Source: Neodiprion pinetum
Taxonomy: Eukaryota; Arthropoda; Insecta; Hymenoptera; Diprionidae
Direction of reading: 5' to 3'
Length of the DNA: 64,000 nucleotides
NCBI RefSeq assembly: GCF_021155775.2
Contig: NC_060235.2
Location: 17,296,693-17,360,692 of the forward strand
Shown here: positions 35,601-50,876 of the stretch, one piece after another
Numbering within the stretch: the stretch's first letter is position 1
How the letters are laid out: each line of letters begins with the position of its first letter
The notes under the pieces: model-generated
The model's database searches: none
Told to the model about the DNA's origin: nothing
The model's input: the letters and a program-made list of their open reading frames with translations, nothing else
Program-made: the position numbers and the translations under genes

Positions 35601-36746
35601 CTACAAAACATACGTTTTGTAGGGACTCTAAGTCAAGCATGTTACCATTCAGTGTCGAATTTTCAAGCATTATTCGTTAGTTCGCGCGTGTTACTATCGT
35701 ACAATTTCTCACGTTACGACACCGATTTTCATAGAATGTATAGTCTACTGATTTACAGAAAATAGTATCTGGAGTCCCAACAGTTTATTTTCGTGGTATT
35801 GCACGTGCCCGCAGTAGATATCGTCCTTATACTAGCCCAGTTCTTTTATTCAATCATGCATCTATCTATCTATCGTTATATCACACGCCTTCTCCAACAA
35901 GGCTACCGTCACAGCATGGGCACCACAATGGTCGCTGGTTCGCATGTATGAAGTGCCTAAGATAATTTATATCTTGCGAAAAAGAGCAAGATCCCTTCTC
36001 AGCAACGCTCTGCGTCCCCGTCCTCCGGCGATGTGTCTATCATCCGATACAACAATTGGGTGAAACAAAGGTACGGTAGGTGTTGAATTCCATCGAGAGT
36101 TGACGGACGCCGCTGTCAGAACACAATAACTGGAAGAAGTGGGATAAATCAGGAATGCAAATACGAAACATTCGTACACAATTAACAACACACGTTTCCC
36201 TCCTTGTCATCAATATTTTATAGCTATCTATGACCGAACATCATGAGAGTAATAAACGTTCTCTGAGAATTCCATTAAATTGCACGTTAGCCGGAGCAAC
36301 TCGCCACCGTATCCGCGCCCACATGAGTACATTGGTCAATTGCGGTAATTTGCTTATGATTTATTTAGGCTAGCCACTACGGCCGTTCGGGATGTCATGA
36401 TTCCGTAAATTTTGTTTCATAACGCGTGCATGTCTGCGTAAATGCATTTATATATTCGTGACCAAAATTCTCGTGCAGTAAAGGAGAGAAAGAAAAAAAA
36501 AAGAAAAATAATACCGACGATAAGAAGAAGAGAGTCTTACGTATAATATCAAATAATCGTCGAACTCGATGAACTCACACACCTGAAACTTTGCTCACCT
36601 TTATTATATTCTCAAAAAACAAGAGCCTTGCTACCAGGTCAAAAGCAAATTTCAGGCGTAAGAGTAAAAATCGAGTGTTGTGGGATGCGTCGCGGTGAAG
36701 ACTGTTCTCGGCTTCTGTTCGCCGTTGTATACGAGCATACGAGCGT

Positions 36747-36786
36747 ATGTATATGTATATATGTGTGTATATATATATACATATAC

Positions 36787-36824
<38 letters not shown>
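36747..36824. repeat. TA/TG microsatellite
   Basis: Alternating TATA-type sequence passes into 12 uninterrupted GT units. Overlapping short frames here are repeat shadows. Confidence 0.95.
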
Positions 36825-39800
36825 AGCAACTGATGTCATCCAATTTATCCGGTGAACACGTAATAGCGACATTGCAGGATCCCGCAACTAGAGTACAGCG
36901 TACAATCTCTTTGTAACGCGCTCGAAGAGACAGGCAGGCAGAGACAGAGAGACGCAGACAGTCATACTGAGTGACTGACTGACGAGGTTCCCCTCCTTCT
37001 TTTCGTCTCCACTTTTTCTGCGCCGGCTGAGTTCCGTTTCCGCCAAATTTCATTTTACTCGATTCCCTTATTCACGGTCCGCTGCAACGCCGTTACCGCC
37101 CCTCGTTCGCCTCCTTCGGCGCGCCATCTTTTTGTTTTTCATTACGTTGGAACGGTTGTCGCAACTAAAACCTGAGAATTGAAATTTTGTCGGAACAGGC
37201 ATGATGAAAACTTTCGAGTACAGATACGGGACAACCGTCTGCGGCCTGCGAAGCCTCTCTCGACTTCACCCTGCTCCAGCCCTCGTCAATCGTTTTCACG
37301 GTTCACGATTTTACGCTTCGGTGGTGTGCACTTCGAGGAGTGTACAGTCGTTTCATCGAGCCAGTTGATGGTCGTCTCTCCTTGACCTGTCGCCCTCAGC
37401 TGTGTTTAGTCGATTATGGCACCGGAAGAACGTTACATGCTCCAGCGATCCCGACGGAGCCCAATTGTCTAGGAAGTCGTTTCCGTTCTGTTCCGCTACC
37501 CGGTTTGAAACTCGGTTGGCCGGTTGGCTGGCTCTGGATAACGTGCAGCTTGTATATAAACTCTGTAGTATCCTGTTCTCCAGTCCTTCGGTACCACGAA
37601 AAGACTCTTTTTTCCCTTTTCTCCACTGTCGAGATCTATATACTACTAAAATCTGCGCAACGATCAAGTCTGTGAGGATTAAAATACCGCAGACACACCT
37701 GAAACTTTGCTCACCCAGTTGTTAAAATCACGGGCAGAGCAAGGATTCAGGCCTAACTGTGGTATCTATCAATCGATTGATCGAATCTCGCTAACCTCGA
37801 ACAGATAACAAATAAAAGGATATAAAGATACTCGATGAGATTCAGGTTTCTGGGTGAAGAACTGTCCAGCTTCCCAGCAACCGTTGTCGAATCACATCCA
37901 GCACCACTCTGCGTTTTCATCCTATTTGATTGCCCCGCGTCAAAACGAGGCTATTGATCTGTAACAAATAACAAAAAAAGTAAATAAGAAAACTCATTCT
38001 GTACACTAATTGCTACTGCTACTGTTACTGCTCGGTGTTTGCGGTATTGCCCAATATACCCGAAAAGCGTTCAATTCTGAGTAGTACCGCGGTTACCGAC
38101 CATGTGACGCGTAAACTTCGATCAATAAACAGTACATTCAATATCAGAAGAGGAACAAAGAGAATCAATCCGTAAAAAATCTGATCATATTCTCGAACGG
38201 TTTTATCTTGTCTTGCTGACGAATGACGAAGTCTGCCATCTGTAGCTGTGTAAACAATTATGAAATCTCATTTGCGAAATGAAATCATCTACAACTATAA
38301 CAACGCGACAAGGACGCAGAACCATCGTGTTTAGGGTCATGATCCTGGAGTACGGTGACCCAAAAGAGGACCACAGAGTCAGCCCGATTTCTCGAGGGAG
38401 AAGGACGACAGTCGCGGCTCGCTTTGACCCGGCGCAACAACCGCAAGTGAAGGAATCGACCCCGAAGGAGCACCGCATCATCAGCGGTTGAGCTCCTTCA
38501 TTCCAGCTAGACGTGACACCAGAGACAACGACAACTGCGTTGCGCCGCGGTTATTGCGGTGGTTCGAGAGGGCCGAAGGGAAAGGTGGAGGGAAAAAAGA
38601 GACGAGAAGAATAGAAGAAGAGGAGGAACGAGCAAGGAACCGACCAACCGACAGAAGTGAGTCGAACCGACGCTGCCCGTGCTTCGGTGGTGCACGGGGA
38701 TCCTGAGCCAGGGGTCATACTCCGGTCACTGACACTGCAGAGGCTTCGCTTCGGCACGACCGAGGTTCGCTCCTCTCTGCAGCTGTGGTATCTCCGTCTT
38801 ACCTCGTGCCTCTCGCCTCGCTCTCAAGCGCTTGCCGTCCCTAGTTACCCCCTGCGCCTGGACTCGGTCCCGGGGCACCGGATCAACCGATTCAATCATC
38901 TGACCCCTTCTCTTTTTCCGGATCGTAGTCCATAACTGGGTCGTGATTATCGCGATACTGCACAAACCGCCCTAAGCCTGACAAATTTTTCTAGCAAGTG
39001 GTTCTGGCCTCCTAGCAGCAAGAAGTGCATAACTGATATCGTTGGACACGTCGTGTTCTCCTCAGTTTCATTTCTTATTCTCAATTCATCGAGTGCAATC
39101 GAATGCAGATGTCACGGAAGTTCAAGTTGTTGTTACTTCGTTCGTGTGAAATACGGTAACCGTTCGGGCGGACAAGTTGGATTCTTACAGTAAATCCTCC
39201 CCTTCAAGGTTTTGGTTTCGCGTTATAGGGGCGAGGCGTCTTGAGTTGAACACGTTGCAATATGCATACGCACAGACGTGTTCCTTTAACATGGACTTAA
39301 ATTTCGTTTACGCAGAGGTGTTCCGTGCTTTTAGCACTACACATAGATTTGCTATACGGGCAAAGCTTTTCAAGCCTGGTATATTTATTCGCGTTCCCAG
39401 TTTACGCGTACGGTCGTACATACATACCCATGTACATGTATACACGGGGAAAGGAAACGCGAGCGCGCATTCCTGCCGAAATTTGTGTGTATTATTCCTT
39501 GAAATACCCAACCGCGACGGCTTTACGTCACGAGAATCACCGAGAGAATAGCAAATTTATTAATAATTTACGCGATCTTAAATTACACACGTTATCCGTA
39601 TTACTTCTGCGTGTGTTGCTTTCTAAGAAGAAAACTCGAAACTTGAATTTTAGCACAAGGTGTAGCTGAGTCTGGTTAACTGCAACGTTAGGATTACCTA
39701 TAGGCGATGTTTGCTCGCGACAATTTCGAGGCCACGAGAGACGGGTGCGCGCACCTATGTACAAATGTCTTTCCCATATAGCGACCTCGAAACTTCCGTT

Positions 39801-40344
39801 ATTAACGCAGATGCCCGGTGCACGCGCACCCGCGCACCCACGCACCCACGCACCTGGTTATTACGTGGTGGTGCTGCTGCAGCAGGACGAGGAGAAAGAG
39901 GGGCCAACTGCGCCTTGGAAAAACTGACACAATGCAACCGCGATGGGTGTGAAAAAGAAAAAGAACGAGCTTTTCGACTCTCCGGAAATTTCACCGATCA
40001 GTGCTTTCGATTCCCGCCCGATGTCGCAGTGTCATTCGTCTTTTGTACTCCCGGAATAAACGGGCAGATAAATGGATTGGAAGTTTCCGTACGAGTATGT
40101 TCGGCGGAAGGACGCTTTTAGAGTACACCGAGAATCTTGTTCTCCAAACGAGCTGATGGGCCCCAAAGCATCCGCAGGAACAGACACCAAAGTGACGAGT
40201 TTTGTTTACTTAACCGATTTGTAAACGGTCTGAAGTGCCCGTGAAGAACCTCGCACGGACGAGACGGAGGATGAGCAAATAAACAAGTAAATAACTAAAC
40301 ACGGTGGTAATGTACATGTCCTAGCTATTCCCATTCCTACATAG

Positions 40345-40348
<4 letters not shown>

Positions 40349-40391
<43 letters not shown>
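40349..40391. repeat. GA microsatellite
   Basis: About 21 uninterrupted GA units. Confidence 0.95.
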
Positions 40392-40396
<5 letters not shown>

Positions 40397-43300
40397 GGCC
40401 ATCGTCGTCGTTGACGCCGTCGAGAGTCGTGGGATTATCTTCCGTGACCTCCGAGCAAGGCACAAGGAGTTGGGTTCTTTGTGGCCGGTACCAAAGTAGG
40501 CCAAGCCCACTTCCGCCACGCAGAAGTATGCACATGTATAGGTATACACGTGCATTATGTATCTACCGAAGACAGGGCATTAACACAAAGAAGCATATAC
40601 CACTGACACAAATTGGTTCGAGTCTCTTCTTCGCTCGCTCGCTGGATTCGTTGTGTGTGTTACTCAGGCTTTCATGTAAACGTGTATAAAATGTACACCT
40701 ATACGTGCATATACGTTACACAGTCGACAAGATTATGCGACAACTGAGCCGCCATTCTGGACTTTTAACACTTCGCGGATTACGTCATCTTTTAATAAGG
40801 CAACCGTCGACGCGACGAGAGGATGCACGGTAAAAATAATGAAGAATATAATAAGGAGAAAAAGAAGAAAATTCTTCCCGTTTTAACAGGCATACTCATC
40901 ACCAGCTGCGGATGTTTCAAAATCTCTCTTACAAAAGTTCCCGCCCGTTGAGCAAATTTTATCCTCTTTGTGGTTTCGGAATTAACTCCGTATTTATGCA
41001 ACAGCGACGTTTTTTTCTCTCTGAATAGGCATTGCAAGTCGAGTTCGCTAACCTGCTTAACACCGACTTCGTAATACCATTTTGTAAATCTCAATTTCAG
41101 CATTGAGTCTCCGCGACAGGTAGCGTGTGCGTCAGTACCTCAGTGTCCTGCTGAGTATCAAATATATTTTTCGTGTCAGGATGGTACCAAATCCTTGTAT
41201 ATAGTTGCACAGGATACTTACAATTTCGCCGAATGAAATAACAGACGAATACTGGTATTCTTATACAAGTGACAGCCTCTCCGAACAATCTTCATCGGTC
41301 TCCGTCTGAAGGTACTGGTATGTTCTCGAGATGCGTTGTATTTGTGCACATTGCACCAAGGTATTGAGGAAACGACGGGCAGAAGTGATCGCGCGGAATT
41401 CTCAGGGGTTTCCCCATAGCGTCTCTCTTCTCATCCCACGCAAAACCATCCGTCGATCGGTTTCATCCTCAAGCTGCACTTGCGGTCAGAATCGCTCCTT
41501 CTCGCTCCATCGAGATAGCGCAGTGGCAGGAATAGTAGAATTGCAGAACTTGCACAGAGATACAGTTCAATACCGTAAAATTGACCTATCACGACCGAGA
41601 GCTGCGGGCAGCGTGGCGACGCTTTTTATTCTTCTACTCACAGTCAGTGCTGTAATGTAGTAAGGGATGTGAAAAGCGATGATAGGAGGATGCTGATTTT
41701 GACGAAACTTCCCGCGTTCGTGGTCCAGCCGGAGGGTCGACCGGTGGCCGAGAGCCGTGAGCGAGCGAGCGGGTTAAAAAAAATCTGAGAAACTGATCTC
41801 GAACACGTAGCTTATGCGTGCCGTATACAACGTGGGTTTCTCATGCTGCAGAAGAAGAGAAGAACGAGTATCTCAGTTTTTTGAGGTTCAGATCACGCGG
41901 AGATACGAGGTGTTTATATGTATGGATGGTACGTACCTACAAACCGCGTATGGTGCAGAGATTCTCATCTGGCGCTCAGGCATCATGCGGTTGTTTGTTG
42001 ACGTTACTCCCCTCCCCCCCATTGTCAAACGCTCCGAGCAATCAAACCAGAGGTGTATCTCTACGTTCCTCGACGACGTAATCAGTCCGACGCCTGGCGA
42101 GCTCAACGACGTCTGGCTCAGCTCGAGTGCCTGAAGACCGAAACTCGTAAAACCTCCGTGCATTCATCAGTTTCTTCACATCTGAAAAGCAAGAGGAAAA
42201 AGAAGTTTCGCAGTCAAGATTTCATTCACGGAATTCATTATTACCACTGGCTGGAACTCAGCGAGTCATTAATCCGGCTCATCTCGAATTCTAGAATGAT
42301 CCACGACTGTTACCAATTGTTTTCCCGTGCAAAAACACGGCACAACGAGAATAATTCGGCGACTCAGCAGCACAGGACTTTTGCGTGCTGGATTGATTAC
42401 TCACTGTGCACATCGGTCAACTATTACCTGGGGTCCGATGTTCCTTTCCAATTTCACTGGAGGTTCCTCCTTGGCATCCAGATGTGAAGTTTCGGGTTGA
42501 TTCTGCGGAGAAACCGTACAGGCGGAGGATCCTGATGTGGCACGAGTATGTTTCACGGAAGGAAAGATGAGAGCGGAAGATAATATGAGAAGATCCACAC
42601 CGGGCTGCACGGCAGTGTGGAACTTTGTCTCGAAGAGTCTGGATCCCGGGTCGGCGACCGCTGAGGTTCGGTCTGTGCAGCAGAGAAGAGAAAAAGATAG
42701 AGTAAGAGGAAGAGAGTAAGATTTGCGGACACTAAGTGTAGCGTAGGAATGGATGGAGGAGGAAGATGTGGGTGGCGACCAAACCGAGGTATCGGTCTCC
42801 GGTTGAGAGTCCCTGAGCACTAACGCGCTCGCTCTGCTCGCAAGTAGTGGCGGCAGCAAGAGCGGGAGTAGGCCAACAAGATTCAAGATTTATGCTCCTC
42901 CTGCATCCCCCCGTATACCATAACGCACGGCCCGGTTCTTGTCTATTCACCGAGAATCGGCACCCACGCGTTCTTACACGGTAGACATGTGTAGAGATTC
43001 AAAATCCGGTCGTTTTCGACGCCGTGATCCGTTTGCTGCCTGTTCCAAATCCATTTTACATCATCGGATTGTGTAATGGAAATTCACGAGAAGAATGGGA
43101 AATGTGAAACATGCGAACCCCCAAGAGATCGTTCCGGACTAATTGATGGGTCGAATGAACAACGAGGGTAAAAGTTTTGAAGAGAATGTTTAGGGTATAG
43201 ACGCTAAATCGACCTGGATACCCGAGCTGCTCTGGCCCTTTTCTGTGGTATCGGGACTTCGATGGTATAAAGTCCGTATAATAAACCGCGTTGATTTCAG

Positions 43301-44699
43301 AGGACGACAAAGACCGCGACTGGGACTGCGAGCCCGCCTGGTCTCCTCTTCATCTCAAGACTAGAGCTCGTCGTGGCGCGTGGGAATCTTCGCTTTTTAC
43401 AGCGAAAGATCGGTCGTCAGTCGGGCGTGTGGCTGGCTAGCAATCTCTTCCGCGCTGACTTGGACTAGAAGAGAAGGAGGAGGATGCGGCTTGTCTGTAA
43501 ACGCTATGAAGGCCTGCAGAGTTCGAAGCGGTTCTTTGGCTGTTACGCGATAAGACGGATGAAGTTATTGAACAGCTTCAAAAATCTGTCTCCAGTCCAA
43601 GATCCACAGCTTATACAACTCAGCAAAAACCGCGAAATCACGTAACCTAGTTTCCTTTTTTCCTCCTAGGTGGGTATTTTTCTTTGTTTTACTCCAACGT
43701 GGGTGTATGACGCGTATCCAAGAAGGATGAAAATATATGTAACTATTGAATTTTCTGTATAGCGTACATTTGGTTCTTTCCAAAGGTAATCAATCAATCA
43801 ATTTGAAAGAAGGAAGGAAGGAAGGAAAAGGATTGGCCTTGCTTCGGACCCACAACCACAACTAGTATATTAGGTATATTATACTTGTCACTACGCGGCA
43901 CGCGAATCTTTCTCGGTCTATTCTTTCTCTTTATTTTGGAAGAGCATCACCGCATTGAGAGACTCCGGCGCGAAAGGGAAGTCACCCTAACATCCGGTTC
44001 TAATGTACTTCCGTCTTCGCATGTCGCCGACACAGCCTTCCGCTATCAAATTGCATGATTTTGTGGTTCCATTGTTTTCTCCCTAAACTCTTCACGGGCC
44101 ACGTCTCATCCTTGAATCAAGCTTTGCCAGGTACAACGAAAACGGAATTAAACGTCGTTGGACGACTGGCATGTGGCTGTTTTACCAATTCCATACAAGA
44201 AAAGGAGAGGGAGGGGGAGAGAGAGAGAAACGGGTTTATTAAAAGTCCTGGGACACTACGATCCCCTAAGGACTATGCAACAAATACGCAATATAGAAAA
44301 TAAACAAAACAAAAACAAAAAAGAGAAAAGTACTAAAAAATACAATACGTCAATGAAAATAAAAATAAAAATAAAAATCGAAATAAAAATAAAGATAAAT
44401 AAAGTCAGGAGTAAAATAGGTAGGTTAATCAGTAAAATAGGGAGAGAGAGAGAGAATACGCTTCCGTGTGGCTCGTCATCGAAAACTAGCCGCATTGTCA
44501 GTTACTCCCTCACCTCTCCACCGCCATTTCACGACTCTGCACTTTTGGGGTCTCGCCATTGTCTTCAAGGATATAATACATATATAATACACAAACGCAA
44601 GTGCGCAGCAATAGAGCTATGTGCCTTTTTGGAGAGATCTTTCGGTGGCAAGGAAAGCGCAGGGTAGCAAAAGCGAAGGAAAGGACGAGTGCTGGGGAT

Positions 44700-44833
44700 G
44701 AGGAGGAGGAGGAAGAGGAGGAGGAGGGGGAGGGGGAGGAGGAGGAGGAGGAGGAGGAGGAGGAGGAGGAGGAGGAGGAGGAGGAGGAGGAGGAGGAGGA
44801 GGAGGAGGAGGAGGAGGTGGAGGAGAAGGAGGG
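44700..44833. repeat. long GGA (purine) triplet microsatellite
   Basis: More than 40 GGA-type triplets with a few interruptions. One strand is pure purine, so it can form triplex or quadruplex structures. Open frames through it (poly-Glu, poly-Arg, poly-Pro) exist in several frames and are not genes. Confidence 0.95.
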
Positions 44834-47800
44834 TATCGGGGTTCGAAAAGCCGTACTACTCCTTGTTTCTGGTTATCGATTTGCACCTGCCACCGAGGTG
44901 GTGCCAAGAAACGGTGCAGGATATGGTGGGTTTCAAGTTTCATGGTAAAAAAACCGCGCGATGTTGCGGTGGGACGAGTAACACCTGCGCGGAACGATTT
45001 CGGAAAGAACAACACCATCGTCGTGGATACATTGCCATGCAATGATAACTGCAACCAAGGTGCCACGAAACGTTTCTACCTTAATACTGTTTGATATTTA
45101 GCTTGTAAACAAACGTCCGCGGTCGACCAATCCATTTTTTTTTTTTTTTTCATCATATTTAATTTTTCCTCCCATCGCCCGTAGTCGTAGTTTTTCTGCA
45201 GAGCATTATAGAGGTGTACGCTGTATGGATATAGGAAATCGACTCCGCTGATGAACAAACATTTTATATTATAGAGTTACACTGTCAATAAGCCCCCGTC
45301 CCTTTTCAATTTCACCCTTCATCCACCCGTCCGTCATCTATAGCGGTTACGACCGCCATGCCATCACCTCTTTGTCTTATCGCCCCTCCCCCCCAAAGAT
45401 TTGAAACTCGGACGACGATGCTATTATGGAGAGAAAAGTTTTTCACAAGGGTTTTCAAACTGGGTACTATAAAGCGGGCAGCTTGGTGTAAAAAGGATCG
45501 TCCTTACGACGTAGTTCTCGCCCTATAATTTTTACTCCCAAGACCGACGGCTGCTGCTACCGCTGCTATTCATTTATGCCCGATTAATTTCATTCAGAAG
45601 ATGGTTCTGGCGCAGATGTATATATGTATATATCACTGAATAACTTGACCTTTCGATCCCTCTTCACCGCCGCACAGGAACGAAAGGGTTTTCTTTTACA
45701 AATTTGAGCGTTATAATTAATAGTCAATTTTCAGATGGGCAACTCAAGTGAGCGTTGGGTTCGATTAAACCTTAAAAGAGAAGAGGATCATTTGCGAGCT
45801 GGTTAGCTCAGGGAAACAAGTAGAATATCTGTGTCTGATTGAGAGAATAAGAAGGACCATCGTTCAGACTGCGGTTTTTCGCGGTGCGGATATCCGATGT
45901 ACCGTTATGTTGGGTTAGAATAGAAGGGAGTGTCGACTGAAGGTTAAGAGTATAAATTTTCCCAGCTACTTGCCGAGATTTTTGTAAAAACTGGCAAGCG
46001 AAAAATCGAAACTATCGTCGTCGGTCAATGTTTCTAGTCAAAATTGTGACGTTTTCCTCTGTAATACAGACAGCGAATCACCTTGGCAGCGAAATGCTGA
46101 TCTTTCTCGGGGTTAGATCAAGTCAGGTTTTAGCGTGTTATAGTCAATTCAGTTTCGAATAAACCATAAAAAAAAGAGTCTTTCATCGCGGTAAGCTTTG
46201 ACCGTTGAAACAAAAGAAAGGAATTTTATTTACGTAGATCGGGATATCTGCGCGGCAGTTACACGATGATATAACTGCATCCGTCCATCCACCCATCCAT
46301 TCGCATATACATCCGCAGGCTTGTTGGATCGAATGCCCATCGGAAAGGCAGGGGAAGGTTTGTATCGACCATCGAACCCGTCGACGAGGGTTAAACCAGA
46401 GTCGAATAAAAGGGGCACAAGGCCAGAATTGGCACCCTTATAACGCCTGTTCACGGGCACGTGTGGATAAGAGATAGAGCGCCGTGGGCCATATACGCGC
46501 AGGATAACCATAGTTATCGGTATCTCAAACTTCGCCTATGTGTTTTTACTACAAACTCACACGCGCGCGTGCACAAACATGGTTATAACCATCGCCATGC
46601 AGGCGTTCGACTAAAGAGGATATTATTTTTAGTCCGATCGTCGTTAACCGCGTTCGCCTGCTCCGCGACCCGCGCCGAAAACCTCAAGCCGTGTACCTCA
46701 AGCTATCCCTGGTAGCTGCCGAGGAGACGCACGCCCCCTGCCTTTGTGCCCAACTTTGTTTGGCCACCCATTGATCCGTTTATGGTTAGAAACGCGGCGT
46801 TACCACCGCCCTGCGAGAACTGGCATTAACGGAACCTTTTCTGCACCTCGCTTCCTTTCGGCCTTAATCTCCTTCTTTCCTTATCAGTCGTGCTTTATTA
46901 CGGATCTTGACCTTACGGGTTTCAAAAAAGGATTCCCGAATCGCAATGTATCAAAGGAGTACTTCTTCTTTCCACCGATATTCGTTCTCTTCTCCGTTTT
47001 CTTGTTAACGCTCTCTTTCGCTTTCCAAGCATATTATTCACCAGGCAACAAACACTCAAATAGGTGTAGCATTGCGTGCTGCAGGACGAGCAGGTGTAAC
47101 TATATTCTGACTGTTCAGGACTGCTGTTACTGCTTCTATACCCTCCAACTGTATCGCCGTTGACTTTTGAACGCCATTTTTCCACATGGTACACAATACC
47201 AGCAACGGAGTCAAGTGTGCGTGTGAATTCTGACCGGCTGGTGTAATGGGTTCTACAGCAATAAAGTCGAGCATTAAAAACTTTAAATATAGAATTACTA
47301 TACGACCTCGCGGGATTTCAAAATAAATCACCGAAATTTCACCCTGCGCAAATTCAACGGGTTTTAAAAATGTTTTCCTTATTTCATCAAAACGTAGGTA
47401 CGTTTCTATTCATATATTGTTCACGTGTTGTATCGATGACGATTTTCGATGAGGCTTGTGTAAGTTAGCAAACGCGATTGAACTAGAACATTATACTGGC
47501 AAAACAGCGTGCGGCAAGCAAGATCTGTTTTCGCGATTACAATGTTGCAATTTCCGGAATTTGGTCAAACATGACGAAACTCGCGAGGTCCGATAGATTG
47601 ATATAGAATATGATTAAGGCTGCGAGCGAGTGAAACGAAATGAGGCTAGGCAAGGCGCCTGCCAGCCTGCCTAGGTACATGTGTACCCAAACACCACCCA
47701 CACAAGTGCAATGTAAAAATCGTACGGTTTACACACCGTAACAATCGCTGTGTCAATCTATACATACATAATACACCGCTATTTCGGATACTGCTCAAGA

Positions 47801-48908
47801 ATACAGGCGTTCATTGTTGAGCGATACCTAACTCCTTGTCGATTCGGCGCGGAATGGTAAAAATACACGGGCCCGATAAGGTGTATATACGTGTAAAAGA
47901 AAGTGTCCCTAAACTAAAGTCAACTAGACTAAACTGTAAACTAAAGGGGAAAACGTAACAACAAAACACGCCTAACGTTCTAAATTTAAAGAACTCGAGG
48001 CGCGCGCCCCGTATAGGCAATATATGCAAAAATTTTTGCTCGTTTCTCGGCAAGCGAATGCCGTCGTACCGTTTTCGTGCCCCTTTTCCCACTCCCGCCT
48101 CCCTGTTTTATTTATGATGCGTTTCCCCCGCGTGGCGAGCGACGGGTTCGAGTGAGTGTGTATAATATACCTATAACCTACGTACATAAGCTATATTTTT
48201 AGCCGCACACGTATAAGTCTATTTAAATCGACTTCTTTATTTCAACCTATACGTACATTATACATTATACAACGAAGCACACAAATACTTTAAGTTTAAT
48301 GCGGAATACCCGCAAAGCTGCCGGTGTGAGCCAGATCGCAATTTCCGCTCGTCATCGTAGAATGCGTGACAGAAAATTTTTTCGAAATTTTTCAACTGTA
48401 TACGAATTCTTCATGCTAAATGCTGCATAAAGATTGAGATCCTAAAATAATCAAAATTTGTAATGAAAAAAACAAAGGATCGTAACGATATTTCTAACCC
48501 TGTGTGAAATAATTTTTATTAAATCATTCTTTACGTCATCTATTAATTATATTGTGATTAGACCGTTTCTATACAAGTATACACGGCGTGATGCAAAATT
48601 GATTGAAGAAACTAGAAATGCGTATATGATACATAGTTCTTATCTCTCATTTCAGTCGACCAAATTTTGTATGTACGTTGCAGAAGAAATAGAAAAAAAG
48701 AACCTAGAATTAGTGAAGGAAAAACAGAACAATTATAAAATCAAAGTTGAGTCAATTCAAGAAGCTCTTCAAATCAAGTCGAACTTGTAAATTACAATAT
48801 CGAAAAAACGTAGTAGGCATATAATATAAATGCTATGTAATACGTACAATATGAATTGCGAAGGAGTAGTGTAAGAAAGAAGTAGGAAGAATAGGCTCGT
48901 GTCCTATA

Positions 48909-48910
<2 letters not shown>

Positions 48911-48944
<34 letters not shown>
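48911..48944. repeat. CA/TA microsatellite
   Basis: About 13 CA units followed by TA units. Confidence 0.95.
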
Positions 48945-48945
<1 letters not shown>

Positions 48946-50825
48946 TAGTAGGTATTAAAATATGTTTTAAGATCGTTTCCAACGACGACAAGGCGGAGGA
49001 GCCAAGTATTGCGCAATCCGGAACTCGAATCGCGCGCCTCGCGGGTCGCGCCGCCAACTTCATGATGTCACAGTAGTTTTCATTCTTACAATTAGATGTA
49101 CATACTTGAAGAAGCGTACGTATGTACGTATCTACGAGACTCACGTACATACATTATACGCGTACGTATCGTACGACGTCAGCTCCGCTTCGCTGCAATA
49201 TGAGCACGCCTACGTCTGATAAAAATTCCCGGAATCAAATAATTCATCGCCATGTCGTGCTTTATATTATATTCTACAGAATATTATACGTACACGTATA
49301 CGTATACATGAAGAGAAATATAACATACACGCCTATTATTTATATAGGAGGTAATTCGACGCTATACTAAAGTTAATTTTTGGAAAGAAAACAGTTAGAA
49401 GAGGAATAAACATATTTGCGGAAAAAAAATGTCGCAACTTAATAACCATCACACTTTATCACAGTTATACTTTTTTATTTTAACATTGAAAGAAATTTTC
49501 ATTCGGCATGAGTACGTACAAATAATTGTACAGTGTTATATTGCATATGGGGCATTCTAGCTGAACTCGACCCACTTTTGACCTCATGTGTTCGAATTCC
49601 GTTCTCAATTTTTTCCGAAATTCTACTAGCCCACAAGAAGACTCTAAATTTTTTCAGATTTTTTAAATTAAATGGTTGCGAGTTGTGATTTTCTTTCAAA
49701 TTGCGTTTTCTTTTTTTTTTTAATTACATTTTTCAAGAGGACGTAGCGCAGAAACGCGACCTTTGGCAATTAAATTTCATAGAAATAAAATACTGAATTT
49801 GACTCAAAGTTTCGTAAAAAAAATTACGAAGAAATCTACAACCTCCCCAAAGGTGATTTTTTTCTTCCTAAAGTAAAAAAATTGATTTTTCCTCAAGTAT
49901 GTCATAATTAATTTGGCCCGAATTTTTTTCTTGAAACGGTGCATTCATTACAATCATTTCAAGATCCGGAAAATTACAACAAAATGGCGGCATGGCGTAA
50001 ATAAGTAGCGAACGACTCCGAACTCGAGGGTTTCAATTTACCTTTTTCCTAGACCCCCCTCTCCCCCGTTTATACAGACAAACATTAATGCAAACAATCG
50101 CATACGTGTTAAACACACATACGCATCCCGATTAGCCACCTGTTTCAGACAGGTGGAACCGTTCCAAATCCCTCCACCAGCAACATCACAACCAACCGAC
50201 GAACTTACACCTGTGTTCGGTGCATTAGGCAAACGTACGTAATACCGCGTATAATATAAGTGACGTTCCATACAAATGCACGTATAATGTATTGTAAATG
50301 AACACAGGCACGCCGAGCGGCAATTTATATCCGACGGGTATATAAGATTACACCTACATAGGTACATAACGAGAGTTGCAGCCTGCAGCCGGGCGGCAAA
50401 AAAATAAACGGTCACTCACTAAAGACACCCCGACGACGCAGTTTGCTGCATCTTGACGCAGGCACGCGCCGCAGCAGAAACTCCTAATCTTGCCTTGTAA
50501 ACAGCAGCCGGTACGCATGCATACATAGATTTGTAATAAATACACAAGGGTATATGAGACATGATAATGTACGCTCTGTATGTATGTAGATTGCACGAGA
50601 GCAGCTGTAATAATGTTATATACCTACATATGTAACATGAATTGTATGAAATCAATTGAGCGGAAAATGATGTAGTCATTATTCACCGTGTTTCACCGTG
50701 ATTCATTCTTTTTCTTTCGTCATCGAAGGCGTCGTGTCTGTATGTGTATCGTACAATAATAACGATTGCATATGTTTATCATTATTTTAGGTATTCGCAT
50801 AATAATTGATTGATTAATGGATGCG

Positions 50826-50827
<2 letters not shown>

Positions 50828-50873
<46 letters not shown>
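50828..50873. repeat. GA microsatellite
   Basis: About 23 uninterrupted GA units. Confidence 0.95.

Positions 50874-50876
<3 letters not shown>

Noticed and set aside
36575..37053. Frames with poly-His/Thr and Tyr/Ile runs
   Set aside because: Shadows of the TA/TG microsatellite.
42401..42886. 161-codon minus-strand frame
   Set aside because: Low-complexity Ser/Leu-rich text, with overlapping open frames on the opposite strand and no domain.
44601..45066. Long frames rich in Glu, Arg or Pro
   Set aside because: They are open in several frames on both strands because of the GGA microsatellite; no other coding signal is present.
48554..48790. 78-codon frame with a Lys/Glu-rich end resembling a coiled coil
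   Set aside because: Short, isolated, without clear splice sites or similarity; expected by chance in AT-rich DNA.
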